A stretch of 64,000 nt of DNA, from the NCBI RefSeq assembly GCF_019968905.1, contig NZ_CP079946.1, forward strand, positions 682,001-746,000, given 5' to 3'. Below, in pieces: positions 1 through 8,023 of the stretch. Under the pieces are notes generated by a model. That model saw only the letters and a list, made by a program, of their open reading frames with translations, had not been told where the DNA came from and searched no databases. The stretch is from Corallococcus sp. EGB (GTDB lineage: Bacteria > Myxococcota > Myxococcia > Myxococcales > Myxococcaceae). Every line of letters begins with the position of its first letter. Position 1 is the stretch's first letter. The position numbers and the translations under genes were made by a program.

Positions 1-1
1 C

Positions 2-421
2 GTGGACGCGCGCTACGTGGAGCAGGTGCTGCCCCTGGCGCGGTCGCTCGGCGTGGGGGTGGTGTCCTTCAAGACGTTCGGTGCGGGCAAGCTGTTGGGG
101 GACACGGAGGGCTACGGCCGGCCGCTCCAGGCGCGTCCGCGCGGCAAGGTCGGCTCCGGCGGCGAGGCGCGTGACACGCCCGTGCTGCCGCATCTGTCGG
201 TGGCGGAGTGCGTGCGGTACACGCTGACGCTGGAGCCAGACGTGATGCTGATGGGGATGGGGTTCCCGAACGAACAGGACGCCGCGCTCCAGGCGGCCGC
301 GGCCTTCCAGCCCCTGGACGCGCCGGGGATGCAGGCGGTGAGGGAGCGGGCGCACGCCGCCATCCAGGGGAAGGGGGCGGTGTGGTGGAACCCGCCTTCA
401 CCCGAGGTCACGGCGCGCTGA
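2..421 (+). CDS. Aldo/keto reductase, C-terminal part (5' truncated by window edge)
   Basis: The reading frame is open to the left edge, so only about the last 139 residues are seen. The motif VVSFKTFGAGKLL and the later block SVAECVRYTLTLEPDVMLMGM followed by a count of asparagine/glutamate-rich residues match the last beta strands and the cofactor-binding helix of the aldo/keto reductase TIM barrel. The family reduces aldehydes and ketones with NADPH in the cytoplasm. The catalytic Asp/Tyr/Lys/His residues would lie in the missing N-terminal part, so activity and substrate cannot be judged. Confidence 0.7.
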   Translation: MDARYVEQVLPLARSLGVGVVSFKTFGAGKLLGDTEGYGRPLQARPRGKVGSGGEARDTPVLPHLSVAECVRYTLTLEPDVMLMGMGFPNEQDAALQAAAAFQPLDAPGMQAVRERAHAAIQGKGAVWWNPPSPEVTAR

Positions 422-565
422 GTCACCGTGGGGGCCGGCGGGTTGCCTGCCGGACACTCGCCGGGCGTCCGGTGGCCGCGGAGGCTTGTGGCAGGTCCTA
501 GAGCGTCATTATCGGAATGCCCCATTGGTGAGGCGTCATCCCCGTGACGCCCTGGCCCGCGCTCC

Positions 566-3385
566 ATGCCTGAACCGTCCCTCGAGCCCTCGACCGAGCC
601 CGTTGGCGCGCCACCGCCGCCGCCGTCCGCCGCGATGACGAATGGCGTCTCGACCGGGGAGGTCGCGGCGTCCGCTCCCCTGGCCGTCATGCGGGAGCCA
701 TCCTCGGCCCGGGAGGAGGGCCGCTTCGCCTTCCTGGCCCGCGCGGGCGAGGTGCTTGCGTCGTCGCTGGATGAGCCCACGGTGCTGCGCCAGCTGGCGG
801 AGCTGGTGGTGCCGGAGCTGGCGGACTGGTGCGCGGTGGATGTCGTCACGCCTTCGCACAAGGTGGTCCGAAGGGCCGCGACGCACCGGGACCCGGCGCT
901 CGTGCCAGTCGTGTATGCCATTGGCGAGCGCTGGGCCCTCCAGGAGAGCGGCTCCCGGAACATCACCCACGTGCTGCGCACCGGCGAGGCGCGCCTCATC
1001 CCGGAGGTGTCCGAGCAGGCGTTCCTGGAGGCGGCGCGGGGCAACGCGGCCCTGGAGGACACCTGGCGCCTGGGGTGCCGGTCCGTGATGGTGGTGCCGC
1101 TGGTGGCGCGCGGGCGGGTGCTGGGATGTATGTCATTGATGTCCGGCACGGCCGGCCGCTTTGGCGAACCCGACCTGGAGCTGGCGCGGGGGCTGGCCCG
1201 CAGCGCCGCGCTGTCGCTGGACAACGCGCGCCTGTATGGCGAGGCCCGTCAGGCCCAGGCGCGCACGGCGCGGCTGCAGGCGGTGACGGCGGCGCTGTCG
1301 CGAGCGGCCAGCGAGGACGCGGTGGCGCAGGTGCTGGCGCGCGAGGTGTGGGAGGCGAGCGGCGCCACGCGCGTCGCGGTGCTGGCGCTGGAGGAGGACG
1401 GCCTCGTGCGCCCGTTGCGCGTGCTGGGGGACTCCGAGGCCGCGCTGGACGTCTTCGACCGCCTGGCGAGCGGTGCCGCCCGGACGAGGACTGAGGACAT
1501 CCGGCGCGAGGCGGGGTGGTTCGGCTCGCTGGAGGAGTTCATCGCGCGCCATCCGGAGGGCGCGGACTGCGCGCGCCGCCAGGGGCCGGGGGCCCGCGCG
1601 GTGGTGCCGCTGTGGGGCGAGACGCGCGTGCGCGGCCTGCTGCTGCTCGGGTGGCCGGAGCCGCGTGTCTTCCCGGACGCGGAGCGCGCGTTCCTCGAAG
1701 CACTGGCGCACCAGTGCGCACAGGCGCTGGAGCGGGCCGCGCTCTACGAGGCGCTGCGCGAGCGCACGGAACGCCTGCGGCAGGCGCTGGTGACGGGCGA
1801 CATGGGGACGTGGCGCCTGGACCTGGTGCGTGGCAAGGAGCTGCGCGACGCGGCGCTCAACCACATGCTGGGCCTGCCGGCGGTGGACTCCTCGGTGCCG
1901 GTGGGGGACCTGCTGGGGCTGCTCCACCCGGAGGACCGGCCGCACGTGGAGGCGGAGTTCCACCGCTTCCAGCGCGAGGCGCCAGCCTTCTTCGAGTTGG
2001 AGTTCCGCGTGGTGCGCCGCGACGGAGGCGTGCGCTGGCTGCACAGCGTGGGGCAGTCCTTCGCCGGGCCGGACGGGAAGGTGGCGGAGCTCACCGGCGC
2101 CATGGCGGACATCACCCGGCGCAAGGAGGCCGAGGAGCGGCTGCAGCTGCTGCTGGACGCGAGCCGCGTGCTGGCGCTGCGCATGGACGACGTGGAGGAG
2201 GCGCTGCCGGAGGTGGCGCGGCTGGTGGTGGACCATGTGGCCACCGGCTGTCTGGTGGACCTGACCGCGCCGGACGGCGGCTTGCGGCGGGTGACGGCGG
2301 CCCACCGCGTGGCCACGCACGACGCGCGGCTCAAGGCGGCGCTGGAGGACATGGGCCGGGGGCCCGCGCACCCGGCGCTCCAGTGCTTCCGGACCGGCGA
2401 GCCCTGCTTCCTGTCGCGCGTGGACTTCAAGCGCTGCGACGACGTCTCCACGAGCGACGCGCACCGCGAGCTGGTGGACAGCCTGGCGCCCACGTCGGTG
2501 CTGTCGGTGCCGCTGCGCACGCGGGGCCGCATGCTGGGCGTCATCACGCTCTTCACCGCCGAGCCCCAGCGCACGCTGGTGGCCGCGGACGTGACCATGG
2601 CGGAGGAGCTGGCGCTGCGGGTGAGCGTGGCGCTGGAGAACGCGCGCCTCTTCCACGACGCCCAGTCCGCGGTGCGCCTGCGCGACGAGTTCCTCTCCGT
2701 GGCGAGCCACGAGCTGAAGACGCCGCTCACCAGCCTCATCCTCCAGCACAACCTCCTGGGCCGGGCGCTGGAGGCGGCGGGCACGCCAGGCCCCGTCACC
2801 GGGAGGCTGGGCACCGCGCAGCGGCAGGTGCTGCGGCTGACGGCCCTGGTGGACAACCTGCTGGACGTGAGCCGGCTGTCCCTGGGCAAGCTGTCGCTGG
2901 AGCGCGCGGAGGTGGACCTGTCGCAGCTCACGCGCGACGCGGTGGAGCGGCTGGAGAACGTGTTCGCGCAGGCGCGGTGTCCGGTGAAGCTGGACCTGCC
3001 GCGCACGCTGACGGGCCACTGGGACGCGCAGCGGTTGGACCAGGTGCTGGTGAACCTGCTCACCAACGCGGCGAAGTACGGCGCGGGCCACCCGGTGTCG
3101 GTGCGCGCGGGCGTGGACGCGCGCGGCGAGGCCTGGGTGGAGGTGCGCGACGAGGGCATCGGCATCGAGGCGGACGCGCTGCCGCGCCTCTTCGGCCGCT
3201 TCGAGCGCGCGGTGAGCGAGCGGCACTACGGCGGCATGGGGCTGGGGCTCTACATCAGCCGCCAGATTGTCGAGGCGCTGGGCGGCCGCATCGACGTGGA
3301 CAGCCAGCCGGGGCAGGGCGCCACCTTCACGCTGCGGCTGCCCCGGAGCCTGGCCGAGGCTCAGCCCCTGCCTCCCCGCGTGTGA
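566..3385 (+). CDS. Soluble multi-GAF/PAS sensor histidine kinase
   Basis: 939 residues with no membrane segment, so probably a cytoplasmic sensor kinase. Order seen: GAF-like domain (about 45-220), second GAF (240-395), PAS/PAC (405-520, ending ADITRRKEAEE), third GAF (525-700), dimerisation/phosphoacceptor helix with His715 in SHELKTPLTSL, then an ATPase domain with N box NLLTNAAKYG, DEGIGIE and GLGLYISRQI. All catalytic boxes look intact. No receiver domain and no adjacent response regulator, so it is an orphan kinase as is common in myxobacteria. ATG 566 is the first start; Met24 is an alternative because the first 40 residues are Pro/Ala-rich and low in complexity. Ligand unknown. Confidence 0.9.
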   Translation: MPEPSLEPSTEPVGAPPPPPSAAMTNGVSTGEVAASAPLAVMREPSSAREEGRFAFLARAGEVLASSLDEPTVLRQLAELVVPELADWCAVDVVTPSHKVVRRAATHRDPALVPVVYAIGERWALQESGSRNITHVLRTGEARLIPEVSEQAFLEAARGNAALEDTWRLGCRSVMVVPLVARGRVLGCMSLMSGTAGRFGEPDLELARGLARSAALSLDNARLYGEARQAQARTARLQAVTAALSRAASEDAVAQVLAREVWEASGATRVAVLALEEDGLVRPLRVLGDSEAALDVFDRLASGAARTRTEDIRREAGWFGSLEEFIARHPEGADCARRQGPGARAVVPLWGETRVRGLLLLGWPEPRVFPDAERAFLEALAHQCAQALERAALYEALRERTERLRQALVTGDMGTWRLDLVRGKELRDAALNHMLGLPAVDSSVPVGDLLGLLHPEDRPHVEAEFHRFQREAPAFFELEFRVVRRDGGVRWLHSVGQSFAGPDGKVAELTGAMADITRRKEAEERLQLLLDASRVLALRMDDVEEALPEVARLVVDHVATGCLVDLTAPDGGLRRVTAAHRVATHDARLKAALEDMGRGPAHPALQCFRTGEPCFLSRVDFKRCDDVSTSDAHRELVDSLAPTSVLSVPLRTRGRMLGVITLFTAEPQRTLVAADVTMAEELALRVSVALENARLFHDAQSAVRLRDEFLSVASHELKTPLTSLILQHNLLGRALEAAGTPGPVTGRLGTAQRQVLRLTALVDNLLDVSRLSLGKLSLERAEVDLSQLTRDAVERLENVFAQARCPVKLDLPRTLTGHWDAQRLDQVLVNLLTNAAKYGAGHPVSVRAGVDARGEAWVEVRDEGIGIEADALPRLFGRFERAVSERHYGGMGLGLYISRQIVEALGGRIDVDSQPGQGATFTLRLPRSLAEAQPLPPRV

Positions 3386-3409
3386 GGAAGGCAGGGACCC
3401 GGGCTGTCT

Positions 3410-3799
3410 TCAGTGCTGGGGCCCCTTGGGTGGAGGCCCTTCCTGTTCGAGCGCGCGGTACTCGTCGTCCGTGAACAGGCGTGAGCGGATGAGGAAGCGC
3501 ACGCCCTCCGGGGCCTCGACGGAGAAGCCGCTGCCGCGCCCGGGCACCACGTCCACGGTGAGGTGGGTGTGGCGCCAGAGCTGGAACTGCGGGCCGGAGA
3601 TGTAGAAGGGCGTGCCGACGATTTCACCCAGGTACACGTCCTCCTGTCCCACGCGGAAGTCCCCGCGCGGGAAGCACATGGGCGCGCTGCCGTCGCAGCA
3701 GCCGCCGGACTGGTGGAAGAGCAGCGGGCCGTGGAGGCCCTGCATCTTGCGAAGCAGGGCCTCGGCGGCCGGCGTGGCGTCGACGCGCGGCACGGGCAT
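3410..3799 (-). CDS. DUF779 protein, partner of the adjacent aldehyde dehydrogenase
   Basis: 129 residues. The block FHQSGGCCDGSAPMCFP with paired Cys, followed by FYISGPQFQLWRHTHL, is characteristic of DUF779, a small family regularly encoded next to acetaldehyde-type dehydrogenases. The Cys-Cys and His residues suggest a metal or redox role, but no biochemical function is established as far as I know. It lies 9 bp downstream of the dehydrogenase on the same strand, so the two are almost certainly co-transcribed. Its 3' end faces the sensor kinase gene with 24 bp between the stops. Confidence 0.85.
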   Translation of the reverse strand: MPVPRVDATPAAEALLRKMQGLHGPLLFHQSGGCCDGSAPMCFPRGDFRVGQEDVYLGEIVGTPFYISGPQFQLWRHTHLTVDVVPGRGSGFSVEAPEGVRFLIRSRLFTDDEYRALEQEGPPPKGPQH

Positions 3800-3808
3800 G
3801 GGCGTGGC

Positions 3809-5335
3809 CTAGAAGAAGCCCATGGGCTTGGGGTCGTAGCTGACGAGCATGTTCTTCGTCTGCTGGTAGTGATTGAGCATCATCTTGTGCGTCTCGCGCC
3901 CGATGCCGGACTGCTTGTAGCCGCCGAACGCCGCGTGCGCGGGGTACAGGTGGTAGCAGTTCACCCAGACGCGGCCCGCCTGGATGCCCCGGCCCATGCG
4001 GTACGCGGTGTTCGTGTCGCGCGTCCACACGCCGGCGCCCAGGCCGTAGAGCGAGTCATTGGCCAGCGCGAGCGCGTCCTCCGCGGTCTTGAACTTCGTC
4101 ACCGCGACGACGGGGCCGAAGATCTCCTCCTGGAAGATGCGCATCTTGTTGTGGCCTTCGAAGATGGTGGGCTCCACGTAGAAGCCCTCCGCCAGCGCGC
4201 CGGGCAGCGCCTTGCGCCCGCCGCCGGTGAGCACCTTCGCGCCCTCCTTCTTGCCGATGTCCAGGTAGCTGAGGATCTTCTCCAGCTGGTCGTTGGACGC
4301 CTGCGCACCAATCTGCGTGGCGGTGTCCAGCGGGTTGCCCTGCACGATGCGCTTCGTGCGCTCCACGGCCTTCGCGATGAACTCGTCGTAGAAGCGCTCG
4401 GCGACGAGCGAGCGCGACGGGCAGGTGCACACCTCGCCCTGGTTGAGGGCGAACATGGCGAAGCCCTCCAGCGCCTTCTGGGCGAAGTCGTCGTCCTTGG
4501 CGAAGACGTCCTCGAAGAAGATGTTGGGGGACTTGCCGCCCAGCTCCAGGGTGACCGGGATGATGTTCTCGGAGGCGTACTGCATGATGAGGCGGCCGGT
4601 GGTCGTCTCCCCCGTGAAGGCGATTTTCGCGATGCGCTTGTTGCTGGCGAGCGGCTTGCCGGCCTCGATGCCGAAGCCGTTCACGATGTTGAGCACGCCG
4701 GGGGGGAGCAGGTCGCCCACCAGCTCCGCGAACTTGAGGATGGTGACGGGGGTCTGCTCCGCGGGCTTGAGCACCACGCAGTTGCCGGCGGCGAGCGCGG
4801 GGGCCAGCTTCCACGCGGCCATCAGCAGCGGGAAGTTCCACGGGATGATCTGCCCCACGACGCCCAGCGGCTCATTGAAGTGGTAGGCGACGGTGTTGTC
4901 GTCCAGCTGGCTGAGCGTGCCTTCCTGTCCGCGGAGGCACCCCGCGAAGTAGCGGAAGTGGTCGATGGCCAGCGGCAGGTCCGCGGCGAGCGTCTCGCGC
5001 ACGGGCTTGCCGTTGTCCCACGTCTCGGAGACGGCGAGCATCTCCAGGTTCTGCTCCATGCGGTCGGCGATCTTCAGCAGGATGTTGGCCCGCTCGCCCG
5101 CGGCCGTCCGGCCCCACGCGTCCTTCGCCTTGTGCGCCGCGTCCAGCGCCTTCTCGATGTCCTCCGCCGTGGACCGCGGAATCTCGCAGAAGGGGCGGCC
5201 GGTGACGGGGCTGATGTTCTCGAAGTACTGGCCCTTCACGGGCGGGACGAACTCACCGCCGATGTAGTTGCCGTAGCGGCTCTTGTACTCGACCTTGCTG
5301 CCCTTCTGACCCGGAGCTTCATAGACCTTCGACAT
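3809..5335 (-). CDS. NAD-dependent aldehyde dehydrogenase (AldB/ExaC-like)
   Basis: 508 residues, full length for the family. Catalytic Cys303 sits in [12 protein letters not shown], the general base Glu264 in LELGGKSPN, and the cofactor loop in FTGETTTGR. The N-terminal [13 protein letters not shown] and the pairing with DUF779 place it with the acetaldehyde/chloroacetaldehyde dehydrogenases (AcoD, AldB, ExaC type), which oxidise short aldehydes to acids in the cytoplasm. The start ATG 5335 follows a region with two direct TTTGACGC copies that may be its operator. Substrate is inferred from family only. Confidence 0.9.
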   Translation of the reverse strand: MSKVYEAPGQKGSKVEYKSRYGNYIGGEFVPPVKGQYFENISPVTGRPFCEIPRSTAEDIEKALDAAHKAKDAWGRTAAGERANILLKIADRMEQNLEMLAVSETWDNGKPVRETLAADLPLAIDHFRYFAGCLRGQEGTLSQLDDNTVAYHFNEPLGVVGQIIPWNFPLLMAAWKLAPALAAGNCVVLKPAEQTPVTILKFAELVGDLLPPGVLNIVNGFGIEAGKPLASNKRIAKIAFTGETTTGRLIMQYASENIIPVTLELGGKSPNIFFEDVFAKDDDFAQKALEGFAMFALNQGEVCTCPSRSLVAERFYDEFIAKAVERTKRIVQGNPLDTATQIGAQASNDQLEKILSYLDIGKKEGAKVLTGGGRKALPGALAEGFYVEPTIFEGHNKMRIFQEEIFGPVVAVTKFKTAEDALALANDSLYGLGAGVWTRDTNTAYRMGRGIQAGRVWVNCYHLYPAHAAFGGYKQSGIGRETHKMMLNHYQQTKNMLVSYDPKPMGFF

Positions 5336-5354
5336 GGGGACTCCCTGCGTTGGT

Positions 5355-5383
5355 TTTGACGCACTCGTGCGGGGGTTTGACGC
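5355..5383 (-). promoter_or_regulatory. Direct repeat upstream of the aldehyde dehydrogenase (candidate operator)
   Basis: TTTGACGC occurs at 5355-5362 and again at 5376-5383, 21 bp apart, which is two helical turns and would place both copies on one face of the DNA. They lie 20-48 bp upstream of the dehydrogenase ATG. The rest of the 307-bp gap to 5643 holds an AT-richer patch (5436-5462) but no clear promoter boxes or small gene. The operator role is inferred from spacing alone. Confidence 0.4.
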
Positions 5384-5642
5384 GGAACAGACGATAGGCA
5401 GGTGACGCTCCGCGTTATGTGCGCAGGGGAGGATGCAAATGTTTGTTAATGGTTGTTCGCTGAGTCAGGTGCCCTGAAGACATACACGGTGCGGGGGGCG
5501 CCCGTCAGCGAGTGGTTGGCTCCGGGCGAGCGAGCCATCACCCGGGCGCGATGCGGGCGGGCGTGCAGGGTGCCCTTGCTGCCGTCCTCCAGGTCTTCCA
5601 CCTCAAGAGGGAGGACGGCTCGCAGGGCCCGGGGGGCATGGC

Positions 5643-6311
5643 ATGCAATTGTTTCGAGACCGCTTCGACGCCGGGCGTGCGTTGGGCCAACGGCTTCACG
5701 TGCGGCTCGGGGGGAGGGGTGACCTGTTGGTGCTGGCGCTGCCGCGCGGCGGCGTGCCGGTGGGGTTCGAGGTCGCTCGGGCGCTGGGGGCGCCGCTGGA
5801 CGTGTTCGTGGTGCGCAAGCTCGGGACGCCGGGGCACGAGGAGCTGGCCATGGGGGCGATCGCCACGGGCGGTGTGCGGGTCCTCAACGAGAGCGTCGTG
5901 CGGGGGTTGGGGATTCCCGGGTCGGCCATCACGGCGGTCGCGGAGCGCGAGGCTCGGGAGCTGGTCCGGCGGGAGAAGCTCTTCCGCGACGGCAGGCCGC
6001 CGGCGCGTGTGGAGGGGCGGACGGCCATCCTGGTGGATGACGGGTTGGCCACGGGCTCCACCATGCGGGCGGCGCTCCGGGCGCTTCGCCAGCAGGGGCC
6101 CGCGAGCATCGTGGTGGCCGTGCCGGTGGCGGCGCCGGAGACGTGCGAGTCGTTCCAGGAGGAGGCGGACGCGGTCCTCTGCGTCCACACGCCGACGCCG
6201 TTCTACGCGGTGGGCCAGTGGTACGAGGACTTCACGCAGACCACCGACGACGAGGTGCGCGAGCTGCTGGCGCGAGCGGCGCATGAAGAAGGGGCGGCCC
6301 ATCATGGCTGA
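5643..6311 (+). CDS. Type I phosphoribosyltransferase-fold protein
   Basis: 222 residues. The PRPP-binding loop is seen as AILVDDGLATGSTMRAA (about residues 129-145), with two acidic residues and the Thr-Gly-Ser-Thr turn intact. The N-terminal FRDRFDAGRALGQRL and LALPRGGVPVGFEVA are typical of the orphan phosphoribosyltransferases that occur fused to, or beside, dienelactone-hydrolase-like proteins. The reaction (base or other acceptor plus PRPP) is not known for this subgroup. It overlaps the next gene by 8 bp, so they are translationally coupled. Confidence 0.85.
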   Translation: MQLFRDRFDAGRALGQRLHVRLGGRGDLLVLALPRGGVPVGFEVARALGAPLDVFVVRKLGTPGHEELAMGAIATGGVRVLNESVVRGLGIPGSAITAVAEREARELVRREKLFRDGRPPARVEGRTAILVDDGLATGSTMRAALRALRQQGPASIVVAVPVAAPETCESFQEEADAVLCVHTPTPFYAVGQWYEDFTQTTDDEVRELLARAAHEEGAAHHG

Positions 6312-7005
6312 GCAAGGAATCACGGAGCACACGGTGCGGCTGGAGGCGGAGCCTGGCGTGTGGCTGGACGGGACGCTGAGCGTGCCGGACGCGCCCTCGG
6401 GCGTGGTGTTGTTCGCGCACGGCAGCGGCAGCAGCCGCTTCAGTCCACGCAACCGGTACGTGGCGGGCGTGTTTCAACAGGCGGGGCTGGCGACGCTGCT
6501 CATGGACCTGCTCACGCAGGACGAGGAGGCGGCCGAGCGGTGGACGCGGCATCTGCGCTTCGACATCGAGCTGCTGGCGCGGAGGCTTCAGGGGGCCACG
6601 CGGTGGCTGGCGCGGGTGCCGGGGCTGGGAGGTCGGCCGCTCGGGCTGATCGGGTCGAGCACGGGGGCGGGGGCGGCATTGGTGGCCGCGGGGCGCGCGC
6701 CGGATGCCATCCAGGCGGTGGTGTCCCGGGGCGGCCGTCCGGACCTCGCGGGCACCGTGCTGCCAGCCGTGCGGGCGCCGACGCTGCTCATCGTGGGGGG
6801 GGATGACACGGAGGTGATTGAGCTCAACCGGCAGGCATTGGAGGCGATGCGCGCGCCCAGGCTGTTGGAGATTGTCCCCGGAGCGACCCACCTCTTCGAG
6901 GAGGCGGGGACGCTCGAGCAGGCGGCGAGGCTGGCCCGGGACTGGTTCCTCCAGCACCTTGCTCCGGCGGCACGGGAACGACCGTCCGGTGAGGCGCCGC
7001 CATGA
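6304..7005 (+). CDS. Alpha/beta hydrolase of the dienelactone hydrolase type
   Basis: 233 residues from ATG 6304, chosen because it overlaps the upstream stop and matches the family length. Oxyanion region FAHGSGSSRFSPRN, nucleophile elbow G-S-Ser119-T-G, acidic residue in GGDDTEVIELN and His196 in VPGATHLFEE give a complete Ser/Asp/His triad. Usual partners are phosphoribosyltransferases, as here. Substrate unknown. A paralogue at 29710-30501 shares most of these blocks but has lost the nucleophile. Its stop overlaps the next start (ATGA). Confidence 0.85.
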   Translation: MAEQGITEHTVRLEAEPGVWLDGTLSVPDAPSGVVLFAHGSGSSRFSPRNRYVAGVFQQAGLATLLMDLLTQDEEAAERWTRHLRFDIELLARRLQGATRWLARVPGLGGRPLGLIGSSTGAGAALVAAGRAPDAIQAVVSRGGRPDLAGTVLPAVRAPTLLIVGGDDTEVIELNRQALEAMRAPRLLEIVPGATHLFEEAGTLEQAARLARDWFLQHLAPAARERPSGEAPP

Positions 7006-7952
7006 GCCCGCGTCCTCGCATCGTGGTGGTGGGAGGCGTGGCCACGGACTATCTCGTGCGCGGCCCGTCGCTGCCGGAGCCGGGCGGGAGCGCGGAGGGA
7101 GGCATCTTCCAGGAGGCGCTCGGAGGGAAGGGGGCGAATGGGGCGGTGGCCGCGGTGAGGCTGGGCGCGGATGCCACGTTGGTGGCGCGGGTCGGGACGG
7201 ATCGCCGCGGCCTGGAGCAGTTGGCGTCCCTGGAGCGGGAAGGGGTGGCGCTGGAGTCGGTGGCGTCCGACACGGAGGCGCCTTCTGGCGCGGTGCTGGT
7301 GATGGTGGATGGAGGCGGGAGGAAGCAGACCTTCTCCGCGCCGGGCGCCAATCACAGACTTTCCATCCGGGACGTGCTGCGAAACGCGGAGCGGATCGCC
7401 GCCGCGAATGTATTGCTCGTGCAGTTGGAGGTGCCCCTGGACGTGGTCCAGGCGGCGGTGCGTCTGGCGCGAGCCGCCGGCATGCGGGTGGTGTTGGATC
7501 CCGCGCCGGCCCGGCCGTTGCCGGAGGTGTTGCTGGAGGATGTCCACGTCATCCGGCCCAACGCGAAAGAGGCCCGGGCGCTGACCGGCATTTCGGTGCG
7601 TGACCGTGCCTCCGCGAGGCGTGCCGCGCGGAACCTGCTGATGCGCGGCGTGGGGGCGGCCATCATCGCGGCGCCCGGAGGCAGCCTCCTGGTGTCAGGA
7701 GAGCAAGAGGCGTGGCTGCCCGAGCTGCCGGTGGACAGCGTGGATTCCACCGGAGCAGGGGATGCGTTCTCCGCGGCGCTCGCTGTGGCCCTGGCGGAGT
7801 CCCAGCCGCTGCTCGCCGCCGCGCGCTTCGCGCAGGCGGCAGCCGCCATCGCGACGACGCGAGTGGGAGCGCAGGCGGGATTGCCCTATCGGGATGAGGT
7901 GCTTGGATTGCTGTCGGATGTGGGGCTGGATGTCCGGCCTGCGCCGCCATAG
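7002..7952 (+). CDS. PfkB-family carbohydrate kinase, ribokinase-like
   Basis: 316 residues. N-terminal VVGGVATDYLVRGPSLPEPGG and GGKGANGAVAAVRLGA give the sugar-binding signature; the C-terminal DSTGAGDAFSAALAVAL holds the catalytic base Asp254 and anion hole. These match ribokinase more closely than fructokinase, so phosphorylation of ribose or a nucleoside is the likely reaction. ATG 7002 overlaps the hydrolase stop. Position in an operon with a phosphoribosyltransferase is consistent with supply or salvage of ribose phosphates, which is inference. Confidence 0.85.
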   Translation: MSPRPRIVVVGGVATDYLVRGPSLPEPGGSAEGGIFQEALGGKGANGAVAAVRLGADATLVARVGTDRRGLEQLASLEREGVALESVASDTEAPSGAVLVMVDGGGRKQTFSAPGANHRLSIRDVLRNAERIAAANVLLVQLEVPLDVVQAAVRLARAAGMRVVLDPAPARPLPEVLLEDVHVIRPNAKEARALTGISVRDRASARRAARNLLMRGVGAAIIAAPGGSLLVSGEQEAWLPELPVDSVDSTGAGDAFSAALAVALAESQPLLAAARFAQAAAAIATTRVGAQAGLPYRDEVLGLLSDVGLDVRPAPP

Positions 7953-8023
7953 CGAAGACGTCCAAGACACATCGTCTGCTGTCTCACCATGCCTCTTCCG
8001 GGGGATGTCGGCGCGCGTGGGCC

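Noticed and set aside
450-472. CCGGAC/GTCCGG inverted repeat after the aldo/keto reductase.
   Set aside because: A 6-bp stem with no T tract is expected by chance in such GC-rich DNA.
3563-5359. 598-codon frame antisense to the aldehyde dehydrogenase.
   Set aside because: Shadow of a well-supported gene in very GC-rich DNA; His/Arg/Ala-rich translation without domains. The same applies to the large antisense frames at 1133-3226, 20359-22431, 35226-38111, 38934-41303 and 43441-46752.
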